Positions 37,263-45,724 of a stretch of DNA of 64,000 nt are shown one piece after another. Position 1 is the stretch's first letter; every line of letters starts with the position of its first letter. A program made the position numbers and the translations under genes. The notes under the pieces are model-generated. The model did not search any database. It saw only the letters and a list, made by a program, of their open reading frames with translations, and was not told where the DNA came from. Origin of the DNA: Curtobacterium sp. MCBA15_009 (lineage in GTDB: Bacteria > Actinomycetota > Actinomycetes > Actinomycetales > Microbacteriaceae); contig NZ_MJGO01000037.1 in assembly GCF_001864895.1 (NCBI RefSeq), forward strand, positions 170,759 through 234,758, written 5' to 3'.

Positions 37263-38034
37263 GGGCGACACCGTCTACCGAGCGGCACGTCGGTTGCACG
37301 CCGCGCTCGCGGGCAAGGTGCTGACGCGCAGCGACTTCCGCGTGCCCGCGTTCGCGACGGTCGACCTGGTCGGCCGGACCGTCGACGAGGTCGTGCCCCG
37401 CGGCAAGCACCTGCTCCACCGGATCGGTGATCTCACCGTGCACTCGCACCTCAAGATGGAGGGGCGGTGGGACGTGTACGCCCCCGGTGACCGCTGGCGA
37501 CGACCAGCGCACCAGGCCCGTGCGGTCCTCGACGCCGCGGACGTCTCCACCGTCGGCTTCACGCTCGGCGTGCTCGAGATCGTGCCGCGCGACCGCGAGT
37601 CCGAGGTCGTCGGGCACCTCGGACCGGACCTGCTCGGACCCGACTGGGACGCCGACCTGGCACGCGAGAACCTGCTGCGGGACCCGTCCCGCCCGGTCGG
37701 ACTCGCCCTGCTCGACCAGCGGGTGCTCGCCGGGCTCGGCAACGTGTACCGGAACGAGCTCTGCTTCCTGCGCGGTGTGCTGCCGACGCGCCCCGTGAGC
37801 GAGGTCCCCGACCCGGCGCGGACGATCGCGCTCGCGAGCCGGCTCATCACGGCGAACCGCGACCGCAGCAACCGGGTGACCACCGGCGTCGACCGCCCCG
37901 GGCGGCGGTTCTGGGTCTACGGACGGGCCGGCAAGCCGTGCCTGCGGTGCGGCACCCCGGTCCGGCACGGCGAGCTCGGGGACTCGGAACTCACCCTGCG
38001 GGACACCTACTGGTGCCCGCGCTGCCAGACCTGA
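37255..38034 (+). CDS. nei2: Fpg/Nei-family DNA glycosylase (endonuclease VIII-like, Nei2 type)
   Basis: The 259-residue product starts at GTG with PEGDTVYRAAR, giving the catalytic N-terminal Pro-Glu after Met removal. The H2TH region contains LLDQRVLAGLGNVYRNELCFLRGV and the C-terminal zinc finger CLRCGTPVRHG...WCPRCQ holds four cysteines. These enzymes excise oxidised bases and nick at abasic sites. The start lies inside the end of lhr (eight-base overlap), so helicase and glycosylase are co-expressed and probably act in one repair path. A strong hairpin spans the 3' end. Confidence 0.93.
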   Translation: MPEGDTVYRAARRLHAALAGKVLTRSDFRVPAFATVDLVGRTVDEVVPRGKHLLHRIGDLTVHSHLKMEGRWDVYAPGDRWRRPAHQARAVLDAADVSTVGFTLGVLEIVPRDRESEVVGHLGPDLLGPDWDADLARENLLRDPSRPVGLALLDQRVLAGLGNVYRNELCFLRGVLPTRPVSEVPDPARTIALASRLITANRDRSNRVTTGVDRPGRRFWVYGRAGKPCLRCGTPVRHGELGDSELTLRDTYWCPRCQT

Positions 38035-38047
38035 CCGGCAGCGCGGG
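38016..38047. terminator. Bidirectional terminator overlapping the 3' end of nei2
   Basis: Perfect 11-bp arms CCCGCGCTGCC / GGCAGCGCGGG with a 10-nt loop include the last codons and stop of nei2 and lie before the convergent aldo/keto reductase gene end at 38057. Confidence 0.75.
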
Positions 38048-38056
38048 CTGTCGCGG

Positions 38057-39094
38057 TCAGGCGCTCGCGGGTCGGTCCGCGACGGTGCGACGGCGCAGCG
38101 CAGGGTCGAGGACGGCCGGCGGGTCGTACTGCTGGTCGAGCCGACCGACGTCGGACCCGGGCGGCACGATGGCGTCGATCCGGTCGAGCACCTCGTCCGA
38201 CAGCACGACGTCGGCGCCCGCGAGCAGATCGTCGAGCTGCTCCATCGACCGCGGGCCGATCAGGGCACTCGTGACCCCGGGGTGCGCGATCGCGAACGCC
38301 ATCGCGAGGTGGGTCATCCGGATCCCCGTCTCCTCGGACAGGGCCACCACCTGCTCGACCGCGTCGATGCGCCGCTCGTCGCTGTTGTGCCGGAACATGC
38401 CGACACGGGCGAGGTCGCTCTCCTGCCCCTTGCGGAACCGGCCGGTCAGCATGCCGCCCGCCAGCGGGCTCCAGACGAGCGCCCCCATGCCGTAGCGCTG
38501 GACGACGGGGAGCACCTCGCGCTCGATGCCGCGGTTGAGGATCGAGTACGTCGGCTGCTCCGTGCGGAAGCGCTCGAGACCGCGGCGCTCCGACGTCCAC
38601 TGCGCCTCGACCTGCATCGAGGCCGGGAAGTCCGACGACCCGATCGCCCGCACCTTGCCGCTCCGCACCAGGTCGGTGAGCGCGGACAGGGTCTCCTCGA
38701 GGTCGACGGTGTCGTCCGGGCGGTGCGCCTGGTACAGGTCGATGTGGTCGGTCCGCAGGCGGCGGAGCGAGTCCTCGACCGCGGTCGTGATCCACCGTCG
38801 CGAGTTCCCGCGGCGGTTCGGGTCGTCGCCCATCGGCCCGTTGAACTTCGTCGCGATGACGACGTCGTCGCGACGGCCTGCCAGCGCCTTCCCGACGAGG
38901 GACTCCGACCCGCCCTGCGAGTAACGGTCGGCGGTGTCGATGAAGTTGATGCCGGCGTCGAGGGCCCGGTGGACGATCCGGATCGAGTCCTGTTCGTCGC
39001 CGTTGCCGATGCGGCCGTCGGTGCCGAGCATCATGGCGCCGAGGGCGAAGGGGCTCACCTGGATGCCGGTGCGGCCGAGGGTGCGGTACTGCAT
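38057..39094 (-). CDS. Aldo/keto reductase
   Basis: The 345-residue NADPH-dependent oxidoreductase shows the AKR signatures MQYRTLGRTGIQVSPFALGAMMLG, GINFIDTADRYSQGGSE (catalytic Asp and Tyr), VVIATKFNG (Lys) and DLYQAHRPD (His), with a C-terminal coenzyme site ALIGPRSMEQLDDLLAG. It belongs to the bacterial YajO/Tas-like branch, whose substrates are often small aldehydes or ketones. AGGAGG lies eight nucleotides before the ATG. The divergent TetR gene and operator-like palindromes between them suggest it is TetR-controlled. Confidence 0.9.
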   Translation of the reverse strand: MQYRTLGRTGIQVSPFALGAMMLGTDGRIGNGDEQDSIRIVHRALDAGINFIDTADRYSQGGSESLVGKALAGRRDDVVIATKFNGPMGDDPNRRGNSRRWITTAVEDSLRRLRTDHIDLYQAHRPDDTVDLEETLSALTDLVRSGKVRAIGSSDFPASMQVEAQWTSERRGLERFRTEQPTYSILNRGIEREVLPVVQRYGMGALVWSPLAGGMLTGRFRKGQESDLARVGMFRHNSDERRIDAVEQVVALSEETGIRMTHLAMAFAIAHPGVTSALIGPRSMEQLDDLLAGADVVLSDEVLDRIDAIVPPGSDVGRLDQQYDPPAVLDPALRRRTVADRPASA

Positions 39095-39158
39095 GTGCGT
39101 GCCTCCTGTCGGTGGCGTTCCGCGGGTCGGTACCGTATCGTGGCACCAAGTGGAACAC

Positions 39159-39189
39159 CCTTCCGGAAGGATACGGAAGGGCTTTCCGT
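39159..39189. promoter_or_regulatory. Two palindromes between the AKR and tetR genes (candidate TetR operators)
   Basis: CCTTCCGGAAGG (39159-39170, perfect) and ACGGAA-N5-TTCCGT (39173-39189) lie side by side in the 114-nt divergent intergenic region. Their core TTCCG is shared, as expected for two sites of one regulator. Confidence 0.55.
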
Positions 39190-39208
39190 TTCCGCAAGAG
39201 GAGGATCC

Positions 39209-39754
39209 GTGCGCGCCGACGCCCGTCGCAACGCCGACGCCCTGACCGACGCCGCGAAGGCGGTCTTCGCCAGCGACGGCGTCGACGCCCCGGCGAAGGT
39301 GATCGCCGATCGAGCCGGAGTCGGCGTCGGGACGCTGTACCGACACTTCCCCCAGCGCTCGGACCTCGTCGTCGCGGTCTTCCAGCAGGCGGTGGACGCC
39401 TGCGCCGCCGCCGCTCCGGAGCTCGCCGCCACCCACGCACCCGACGAGGCCCTCGCCCGCTGGCTGCAGCGGTTCACGGAGTTCGTCGCCACGAAGCGGG
39501 GCCTCGCCGCAGCCCTGCACTCCGGCGACCCGGCGTTCGAGGCGCTCCCCGACTACTTCCTCGCACACCTCGGCGGCGCACTCGCCGGCCTGCTCGCCGC
39601 CGCGGCCGACGCCGGGACGATCCGCGCCGACGTCGACGCCCCACAGCTCCTGCACGCCGTCGCGAACCTGTGCCACGGCGCACCCACCGCCGAACAGAGC
39701 CTGCTCATGGTGGGGCTGCTCGTGGACGGCCTCCGCTACCGCGCGACGGTCTAG
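39209..39754 (+). CDS. TetR-family repressor
   Basis: The 181-residue protein has the N-terminal TetR helix-turn-helix (ARRNADALTDAAKAVFASDGVDAPAKVIADRAGVGVGTLYRHFPQRSDLVVAVF) and an all-helical ligand domain of usual length. The GTG start is supported by GAGGAGG five nucleotides upstream. Its divergent placement and the palindromes in between suggest that it represses itself and the aldo/keto reductase. Its stop overlaps the stop of the convergent LysR gene within a CTAG. Confidence 0.88.
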   Translation: MRADARRNADALTDAAKAVFASDGVDAPAKVIADRAGVGVGTLYRHFPQRSDLVVAVFQQAVDACAAAAPELAATHAPDEALARWLQRFTEFVATKRGLAAALHSGDPAFEALPDYFLAHLGGALAGLLAAAADAGTIRADVDAPQLLHAVANLCHGAPTAEQSLLMVGLLVDGLRYRATV

Positions 39755-40680
39755 GCGCCCGCGACCCGTCGCCCCCGTGGCGGGTGCAGCCGGTCGGCCG
39801 CCGTCGCCCGGACCGCCTCGGACACCCGCTCGAGCAGCGGTGACGCCAGGTTCCACCGCTGCCACCACAGCGCCACGTCGGCCTGCCGCCCCGGCGCCAG
39901 CTCGACGAGGTCCCCGCGCGCGATCGCTCCGAGGCACTGCGCCTCGGGCAGCAACCCCCAGCCGAAGCCGAGAGCGACGGCACGGGCGAAGTCGGCCGAG
40001 GTGGGCACGAAGTGGCGCGGGCCACCCGGTGCGTGGCCGAGGACCTGGCGCAGGTAGCCCTGCTGCAGGTCGTCGTCGCGGTCGTAGTCGACGAGCGGGA
40101 CCTCGTCGAGCCGTCGCAGCATCCGCCGCTCGGTCCCGGTGTCGCCGAGGTACCGCTGGACGAACGCGGGCGAGGCGACGGCCCGGTACCGGTCGATGCC
40201 GAGCGGCACCGAGGAGCAGCCCTGCACCGGGTCCGCCTCGGCCGTGACCGCGCCCATCACCGTGCCGGCGCGCAGGAGCTCGGCGGTGCGGTCCTGGTCC
40301 TCCCGGTGCAGGTCGAAGACGACCTCGGTGTCGGCGCGGACCAGGGCGAGGGCGTCGAGGAACCAGGTGCCGAGCGAGTCGGCGTTCACCGCGAGGGGGA
40401 TCGACGGCACGACGGACCCGCCGTCGCCGAGGGCCCGGGCGGTCTCCTCGTCGAGGAGTCGGGCCTGCCGCGCGTGCCGGAGGACCACCTCGCCGTCGGC
40501 GGTCGGCCGCACCGGGGTGGTGCGCTGCAGGAGCACCCGGCCGAGCTGCTGCTCCATCGACTTGATGCGCTGCGACACCGCGGAGGGGGTGACCGCCAGC
40601 GCGCGAGCCGCGGCGTCGAGGGTGCCGTGGTCGACGGCGGCGAGGAGCGTCTCGAGGTGGTCGCGCTGCAGCCGGAGCAT
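39751..40680 (-). CDS. ArgP/LysG-like LysR-type regulator
   Basis: The 309-residue LysR-type regulator has the winged helix HLETLLAAVDHGTLDAAARALAVTPSAVSQRIKSMEQQLGRVLLQRTTPVRPTADG and a two-lobed effector domain. The sequence and the divergent LysE-type exporter at 40750 match the ArgP/LysG-ArgO/LysE pair, in which the regulator activates the exporter when lysine or arginine accumulates. The effector identity here is inferred. The 69-nt intergenic region holds the exporter's -10 box. Confidence 0.88.
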   Translation of the reverse strand: MLRLQRDHLETLLAAVDHGTLDAAARALAVTPSAVSQRIKSMEQQLGRVLLQRTTPVRPTADGEVVLRHARQARLLDEETARALGDGGSVVPSIPLAVNADSLGTWFLDALALVRADTEVVFDLHREDQDRTAELLRAGTVMGAVTAEADPVQGCSSVPLGIDRYRAVASPAFVQRYLGDTGTERRMLRRLDEVPLVDYDRDDDLQQGYLRQVLGHAPGGPRHFVPTSADFARAVALGFGWGLLPEAQCLGAIARGDLVELAPGRQADVALWWQRWNLASPLLERVSEAVRATAADRLHPPRGRRVAGA

Positions 40681-40737
40681 GCAGCTGAGCTTACGGCGCT
40701 GCAGGAACGTGAGCTGGTCTACACACGATCACGCCCC

Positions 40738-40743
40738 TATGGT
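40738..40743 (+). promoter_or_regulatory. -10 box of the lysE-like gene
   Basis: TATGGT ends six nucleotides before the GTG at 40750, suggesting a leaderless message activated from the divergent regulator gene. Confidence 0.5.
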
Positions 40744-40749
40744 CGGAGC

Positions 40750-41514
40750 GTGATCCCCCTGCTCTCCGGCCTCGGCACCGGCCTGGCCCTCATCGTCGCG
40801 ATCGGCGTGCAGAACACGTACCTGCTCCGGCTCGCGGTGGGTGCCGGGCTCCGTGTCGTGGCCGCGGCGGTCGTGGTGTGCGCGGCCTCGGACGCCGTGC
40901 TCATCGTCGCCGGAGTCCTCGGGGTCGGGGCGGTGGTCGAGCGGTTCCCGGCCGCGGTCGTGGTGATCCGGCTCGTGGGCGCTGCGTTCCTGGTGACGTA
41001 CGGGGTGCTGGCGGCACGGCGGGCACTGCGCCCCTCGGGCGACGCGATGCGCGTGGGGTCCGAGGCGGCCGACGACGGCGTGCCAGCGGTGACGGCGCCC
41101 GCGTCCGCCGCGCCCGTGGACGGGCATCGCGCCCCGACTCATCCGGGCGCGGTGCCCGTGCGGGGGCGCGACGCGGGTGCGCCCCGAGCAGCGGCTGCCG
41201 CCGACCGGCGCGACCGGGACGTGACCGTGCGGACGGCCGTCCTCACCATGCTCGTCTTCACGTGGGCGAACCCGCACGTGTACCTGGACACGCTGGTGTT
41301 CCTCGGATCGGTCGCGAACCAGCAGGGCGTCGACGACCGCTGGCTGTGGACCGTCGGCGCCGTCGCGGCGAGCTGTCTCTGGTTCGCCGCCATCGGGTTC
41401 GGTGGACGGCTGCTCCGGCCGTTGTTCGCGAGGCCGGGGACCTGGCGGGTGTTCGACGGCCTGGTCGCCGTCGTGATGCTCACCTTCGGCGTCCTGCTGC
41501 TCGTCGGCCTCTAG
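40750..41514 (+). CDS. LysE/ArgO-family basic amino acid exporter
   Basis: The 254-residue inner-membrane protein has the LysE opening GLGTGLALIVAIGVQNTYLLRLAVG and the second-half motif FTWANPHVYLDTLVFLGSVA. Six hydrophobic helices fit the family. The cytoplasmic loop between helices 3 and 4 (about 95-160) is an unusually long disordered Ala/Asp/Arg-rich insertion. It exports lysine or arginine when these reach high concentration. The GTG start is set by the upstream -10 box. Confidence 0.88.
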   Translation: MIPLLSGLGTGLALIVAIGVQNTYLLRLAVGAGLRVVAAAVVVCAASDAVLIVAGVLGVGAVVERFPAAVVVIRLVGAAFLVTYGVLAARRALRPSGDAMRVGSEAADDGVPAVTAPASAAPVDGHRAPTHPGAVPVRGRDAGAPRAAAAADRRDRDVTVRTAVLTMLVFTWANPHVYLDTLVFLGSVANQQGVDDRWLWTVGAVAASCLWFAAIGFGGRLLRPLFARPGTWRVFDGLVAVVMLTFGVLLLVGL

Positions 41515-41557
41515 GAGGCAGGCCACCGCACCCCCGGCGGGCCACCACACCGTGAAA

Positions 41558-41595
41558 CGGACACAGCACCACGCAACCGCGCGGTGCTGTGTCCG
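41558..41595. terminator. Bidirectional terminator between lysE-like and APC permease genes
   Basis: Perfect 13-bp arms CGGACACAGCACC / GGTGCTGTGTCCG with a 12-nt loop lie between convergent genes. Confidence 0.88.
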
Positions 41596-41640
41596 GAACC
41601 TGGTTCCGGCGGGGACGGGACGTGGCGTGACGGAACGGAC

Positions 41641-43116
41641 CTACTGCATGCCCTGGCCGACGCGGCTGTGGCGGCGGCTGTACCCGAAGTAGATCGCGAA
41701 GCCGATGACGAGCCAGACGACGAACCGGAGCCACGTCTCGACCTCGAGGTTGAGCATGAGCCAGAAGCACAGCACCGCCGAGATGATCGGCAGGACCGGC
41801 GACCACGGCACCCGGAAGGCCCGCGGGGCGTCGGGCCGCGACTTCCGCAGCACGACGATGCCGATCGACACCAGGACGAACGCGGACAGCGTGCCGATGT
41901 TGATCATGCCCTCGAGCTTGTCGACAGCGGTGAACCCGGCGAGCAGTGCGACCACGACGCCGGCGACGACCTGCACGCGGACCGGGGTCTGCGTCTTCGC
42001 GTTGGTCTTCGAGAACCAGCGGGGCAGCAGGCCGTCGCGGCTCATCGAGAAGACGATGCGGGACAGACCGAGCAGCAGCACCATGACGACGGTGGTCAGG
42101 CCGATGAGCGAGCCGATCGCGATGATGCCGGCGGCCCAGGGCAGCCCGACGATGTCGAACGCCGAGGCCAGGGACGGCGCCTTCTCCTCTGCCAGGCGCT
42201 GGTACGAGACCATGCCGGTGATGACGATGCTGACGCCGACGTAGAGCAGGGTCACGATGCCGAGGCCGATGAAGATGCCGCGGGGCAGGGTCTTCTGCGG
42301 GTTCTCGGTCTCCTCGGCGCTCGTCGCGACGACGTCGAAGCCGATGAAGGCGAAGAACACCAGGGACGCCGCGGCGAGCAGGCCGAAGACGCCGTACTGC
42401 GCGGGCTCCGAGCCGGTGAACCAGGACACGAGCGACTGGGTCCAGACGCTGCCCTCCGAACCACGGGCGGGTGAGGCCGGCGGGATGAAGGGCGTGAAGT
42501 TCGCGGCCTTGACGAAGAACGCGCCGGCGACGATGACGAACACGACGATCGCGACCTTGATGACCGTGATGACCGCCGACACCCGCGACGACAGGCGGGT
42601 GCCGAAGGCCAGGAGCACCGTGAAGATCCCGACGATCAGGACCGGACCCCAGGTGAACGGGATCGGGCCGAGCTGGATCGTGCTCGGCAGGGTCACGCCG
42701 AAGACGTCGAACGCGGTGCTGAGGTAGATGCCCCAGTACTTCGCGATCACGGCGCTGGCGGTGAGGGTCTCGAGGATGAGGTCCCACCCGACGATCCAGG
42801 CGAGCAGCTCGCCCATCGTCGCGTACGTGAACGTGTACGCGGAGCCGGCGACCGGGATCGTCGAGGCGAACTCGGCGTAGCACATGATCGCCAGGCCGCA
42901 GGTGACGGCGGCGAGCAGGAACGAGATGATGACGCCGGGCCCTGCGAAGTTCGCGGCGGCGTTCGCGCCGACCGAGAAGATGCCGGCGCCGACGGCGACC
43001 GCGATGCCCATCGCGGCGATGTCGAACGTCCGGAGGGAGCGTTTCAGGGACCTGCCCTGCTCCTCGGAGTCGGCCAGACTGGCCTCGATCGACTTGATGC
43101 GGAGCTTCGGTGCCAT
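41641..43116 (-). CDS. APC-superfamily amino acid permease (cationic amino acid transporter type)
   Basis: The 491-residue protein has about 12-14 transmembrane helices with the APC signature MGIAVAVGAGIFSVGANAAANFAGPGVIISFLLAAVTCGLAIMCYAEFASTIPVAGSAYTFTYATMGELLAWIVGW. The GIFSVGA and FAFIGFDVVATSAEET segments match CAT/YfnA-like transporters, which move cationic or neutral amino acids with protons. The start MAPKLRIK is supported by position and a promoter upstream. Its place next to the lysE/argP pair is compatible with basic amino acids but does not prove it. Confidence 0.88.
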   Translation of the reverse strand: MAPKLRIKSIEASLADSEEQGRSLKRSLRTFDIAAMGIAVAVGAGIFSVGANAAANFAGPGVIISFLLAAVTCGLAIMCYAEFASTIPVAGSAYTFTYATMGELLAWIVGWDLILETLTASAVIAKYWGIYLSTAFDVFGVTLPSTIQLGPIPFTWGPVLIVGIFTVLLAFGTRLSSRVSAVITVIKVAIVVFVIVAGAFFVKAANFTPFIPPASPARGSEGSVWTQSLVSWFTGSEPAQYGVFGLLAAASLVFFAFIGFDVVATSAEETENPQKTLPRGIFIGLGIVTLLYVGVSIVITGMVSYQRLAEEKAPSLASAFDIVGLPWAAGIIAIGSLIGLTTVVMVLLLGLSRIVFSMSRDGLLPRWFSKTNAKTQTPVRVQVVAGVVVALLAGFTAVDKLEGMINIGTLSAFVLVSIGIVVLRKSRPDAPRAFRVPWSPVLPIISAVLCFWLMLNLEVETWLRFVVWLVIGFAIYFGYSRRHSRVGQGMQ

Positions 43117-43155
43117 GGGGTGGTTCCCGTCATCGACTGGGCGGCGGACCTCGGA

Positions 43156-43185
43156 AGGGTACTGGTGTACCACCGCGTCACGCAA
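43156..43185 (-). promoter_or_regulatory. Promoter of the APC permease gene
   Basis: -35 TTGCGT (43180-43185) and -10 TACCCT (43156-43161), 18 nt apart, on the minus strand about 40 nt upstream of the start. Confidence 0.5.
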
Positions 43186-43264
43186 AGCGTCCGCCCGGAC
43201 GGTGCGGTCCCGGGAACCCGGTGCCGACCGCGACACCGCGGGACCGCAGGACCGCAGGCAGGAC

Positions 43265-43306
43265 GGCCGGGAGGCGCGGTGCGGCTCCGACGTCCGACTC
43301 CCGGCC
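43265..43306 (-). terminator. Hairpin after the HAD-family gene at 43322
   Basis: Perfect 9-bp arms GGCCGGGAG / CTCCCGGCC with a 24-nt loop lie 15 nt past the stop. Confidence 0.5.
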
Positions 43307-43321
43307 CGGCGGCGGGTCGGT

Positions 43322-44194
43322 TCAGCGGGCCGCTCGCCAGTCCGCCAGGAAGCGTGCGCCCGCCTCGTCGTGGATGACGCCGTCCGGCGCCGTGAGCACC
43401 GGGTACGGCGTCGCCGGGACACCGTCGGCGGGACGGACGTCGACGTGCGCGACCTCGTGGCCGTTCGCGTGCAGCCAGTCCGCCATGGCGTAGTCGCTGC
43501 GCGAGTCCCCCATCGTGCGCCAGGCCGTCGGCAGGTCGCCGTCCTGCGCCAGGAGCTCGAGCGACCGCTCCGCGCCGAGGTCCTTGCCGCTGCGGTCCGA
43601 CTCGACGTCGGTGGAGATGATGGTCGGGTCGATGCGCCACTGCACCGCACCGTCGGCATCGGGGCGGACGTCGTCGAGGCGGCGCACGCCGAGGCCACGA
43701 CGCTCGAGCGCAGCCATCGCCTTCGCGTCGAACTCGGCCTGGCGGGCGAGGTAGGTGGCGTTCGGCACCTCGACGCGCTGCTCGATCGAGACCATCGCGT
43801 GCTTCGTCTCGTCGAAGAACACCAGGTCGGCGTACTCGGCGCGCACGAGGTCGCGCATCTCGTCGGCGAAGTCCCGCGGGAGCGCGAGGTCCTCGGCGAC
43901 GGTCAGCTCGCCCATCCCGCCGTCGTACTGCGGACCGATCGAGCACCACACGGCGCCCTTCTCACACACGGCGTGCACGCGGCCGCCCTCGGCGAGGCCA
44001 CCCGCGAGCAGCGGGCCGACGACCTCGCTCCGGATGAACGCGTCGCTCCGACCCGTGTTGAAGACGACGGGGATGCCCTCGGCGGCCAGGGCGACGATGT
44101 CGTCGACGATGCTCGGGATCGCGATGGTGCGCGAGACCGGGCTCGCGATGGGTCCGTCGACGTCGAGCAGGAGACCGAGGCGGGGTGCGTTCAC
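43322..44194 (-). CDS. HAD-superfamily hydrolase
   Basis: The 290-residue protein has HAD motif I LLLDVDGPIAS (Asp 11 and 13), motif II VVFNTGRS, a large cap and motif IV MGDSRSDYAMADWL. The cap type and length resemble the Cof/sucrose-phosphatase group of sugar phosphatases. Substrate unknown. The start is a GTG at 44194 preceded by GGAGGG. The hydrolase gene upstream (44213) is 18 nt away, so these two are probably co-transcribed. Confidence 0.8.
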   Translation of the reverse strand: MNAPRLGLLLDVDGPIASPVSRTIAIPSIVDDIVALAAEGIPVVFNTGRSDAFIRSEVVGPLLAGGLAEGGRVHAVCEKGAVWCSIGPQYDGGMGELTVAEDLALPRDFADEMRDLVRAEYADLVFFDETKHAMVSIEQRVEVPNATYLARQAEFDAKAMAALERRGLGVRRLDDVRPDADGAVQWRIDPTIISTDVESDRSGKDLGAERSLELLAQDGDLPTAWRTMGDSRSDYAMADWLHANGHEVAHVDVRPADGVPATPYPVLTAPDGVIHDEAGARFLADWRAAR

Positions 44195-44212
44195 CCCTCC
44201 ATCCTCTCGCAG

Positions 44213-45034
44213 TCAGCTGCTCGGCGAGCCGACCCGGGCGAGGAACGCGTCGAGCACCTGACCGACGGCCGCGGGGTCGGGGACGTGGCCCTGCCCGGCG
44301 ACCTCGGTGTACTCGGACCCGGGCACGGCCCCGACGACGGCGCGTGCCGCCCGACGCATCCACTCGAGGCTGTCCGACCCCGCGGCGACGAGCACCGGCA
44401 CGCCGACGGCCGAGGCCACGCGCTCCGGGATCGCCAGACCGTTCATGACCCGGACGTCGCGGCCGAGCACGTGCGCGTCGGCCACGAGCGACCGCCAGAG
44501 CCCGCTCCGCAGGCGCAGCGCCGAGATCTGTCCCATCGGCACCCCGAGGACGTGCGCGAGGAAGGCGCGCACCGCCTGGGCACGGCGACCGGCGGCGACG
44601 TGCTCGTCGAGCAGGTCGGCGAACACCACGTCGTCGGCGTGTGGGTCGACGCTCGCCCGGTACGGCGGTTCGTACAGCACGGCTGCGTCGATCGGCACAC
44701 CGGCGGCGAGGGCGCGCAGGACCACACCGGCGCCGACGCAGATGCCGAGCGCGGACACCGGGCCGTCGACGCTCGCCACGACGGCGGCGAGGTCCTGGAC
44801 CTCGCGGTCGACCGACCACGGCCGGGTGTCCCCGCTCGCCCCGCGGCCACGGCGGTCGTAGGTGATGACGCGGTAGCGGTCGCGCAGGGCGGTCGTGACC
44901 CGTCCGAGGTAGTGGCTGTCCCGGTGGTCGAAGGCGCCGGCGAGCACGACGAGCGCCGGCCCGGTCCCCGAGTCGGTGACGGCGATGACGGTCCCGTCGG
45001 CGGAGACGACGGTGCGGTCGACGTGCTGGTCCAT
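44213..45034 (-). CDS. Alpha/beta-hydrolase with Cys at the nucleophile position
   Basis: The 273-residue protein has a full alpha/beta-hydrolase layout: VVLAGAFDHRDSHYL (oxyanion hole), YDRRGRGASGDT, the elbow GICVG with Cys 99 where Ser normally stands, an acid in AAGSDSLEWM and the final His in GQGHVPD. A Cys nucleophile is established for dienelactone hydrolases but unusual in this branch; the protein may be an atypical thiol-type hydrolase or a non-catalytic binding protein. AAGGA precedes the ATG. It is probably in one unit with the HAD gene downstream. Confidence 0.8.
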   Translation of the reverse strand: MDQHVDRTVVSADGTVIAVTDSGTGPALVVLAGAFDHRDSHYLGRVTTALRDRYRVITYDRRGRGASGDTRPWSVDREVQDLAAVVASVDGPVSALGICVGAGVVLRALAAGVPIDAAVLYEPPYRASVDPHADDVVFADLLDEHVAAGRRAQAVRAFLAHVLGVPMGQISALRLRSGLWRSLVADAHVLGRDVRVMNGLAIPERVASAVGVPVLVAAGSDSLEWMRRAARAVVGAVPGSEYTEVAGQGHVPDPAAVGQVLDAFLARVGSPSS

Positions 45035-45211
45035 GGTGTCCTTGCGAGGTGGGTCGACGGCGCTGCGTCGGGTCCTCGGGTCGGACCGTGCGGGTCGGTC
45101 CGTTCATCGTGACAGCGGAGCGCTCCCACGTCGACACCCGCAACCAGGGGGAAGGGCGGAACGGTCGGTCTGCCACCGCGGCCCCGGGCGGCGCTCCGGT
45201 GGCCGGCCGGC

Positions 45212-45724
45212 TCAGACGAGCGCAGAGGTGCCGACCGATTCCCGCTCGAGCAGGGAGCGCTTGACGTCGAGCCCCCACGCGAAGCCGCCGAGGGTGCCGT
45301 CCGAGCGGAGGACCCGGTGGCACGGCACGAACAGGGCCGGGGCGTTCCGTGCGCACACGCTCGCGGCGGCGCGGACGGCGTCCGGTCGGCCCATCGCCGC
45401 CGCGAAGCCGGTGTACGTCAGGGTCGTGCCGGCCGGGATGCGGCGCAACTGGCGCCAGCCCTCGGCGAAGAGCTCGGTGCCGAACTGCCGCACCGGCACC
45501 TGCATCGCGTGCTCGACGTCGCCGTCGTAGAAGGCGTCGACCGCCCCGGCCGAGGCGACCCGGCCCACGGTGACGTGCTGGGGCCGGTGCCGGTCGGCGA
45601 TGCGGCCGAGGACGCGGTCGACCGAGTCGGTCCACCCCGAGGCGAGCACGCGCCCCTCGGTGTCCTCGAGCACGGTGAAGGGTCCGTCGGGGGTGTCCAG
45701 GGTCTGGATGGTCGCGTGGGTCAT
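45212..45724 (-). CDS. ogt: Methylated-DNA-protein cysteine methyltransferase (Ogt)
   Basis: The 170-residue suicide protein removes methyl groups from O6-methylguanine. The acceptor is Cys 135 in VPCHRVLRSDGTLGGFAWGLDVKRSLLERE, with the helix-turn-helix RIPAGTTLTYTGFAAAMGRPDAVRAAASVCARN upstream. The ATG overlaps the stop of the AdaA-AlkA gene (ATGA), so both are made from one message, dividing the functions that Escherichia coli Ada combines in one protein. Confidence 0.93.
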   Translation of the reverse strand: MTHATIQTLDTPDGPFTVLEDTEGRVLASGWTDSVDRVLGRIADRHRPQHVTVGRVASAGAVDAFYDGDVEHAMQVPVRQFGTELFAEGWRQLRRIPAGTTLTYTGFAAAMGRPDAVRAAASVCARNAPALFVPCHRVLRSDGTLGGFAWGLDVKRSLLERESVGTSALV

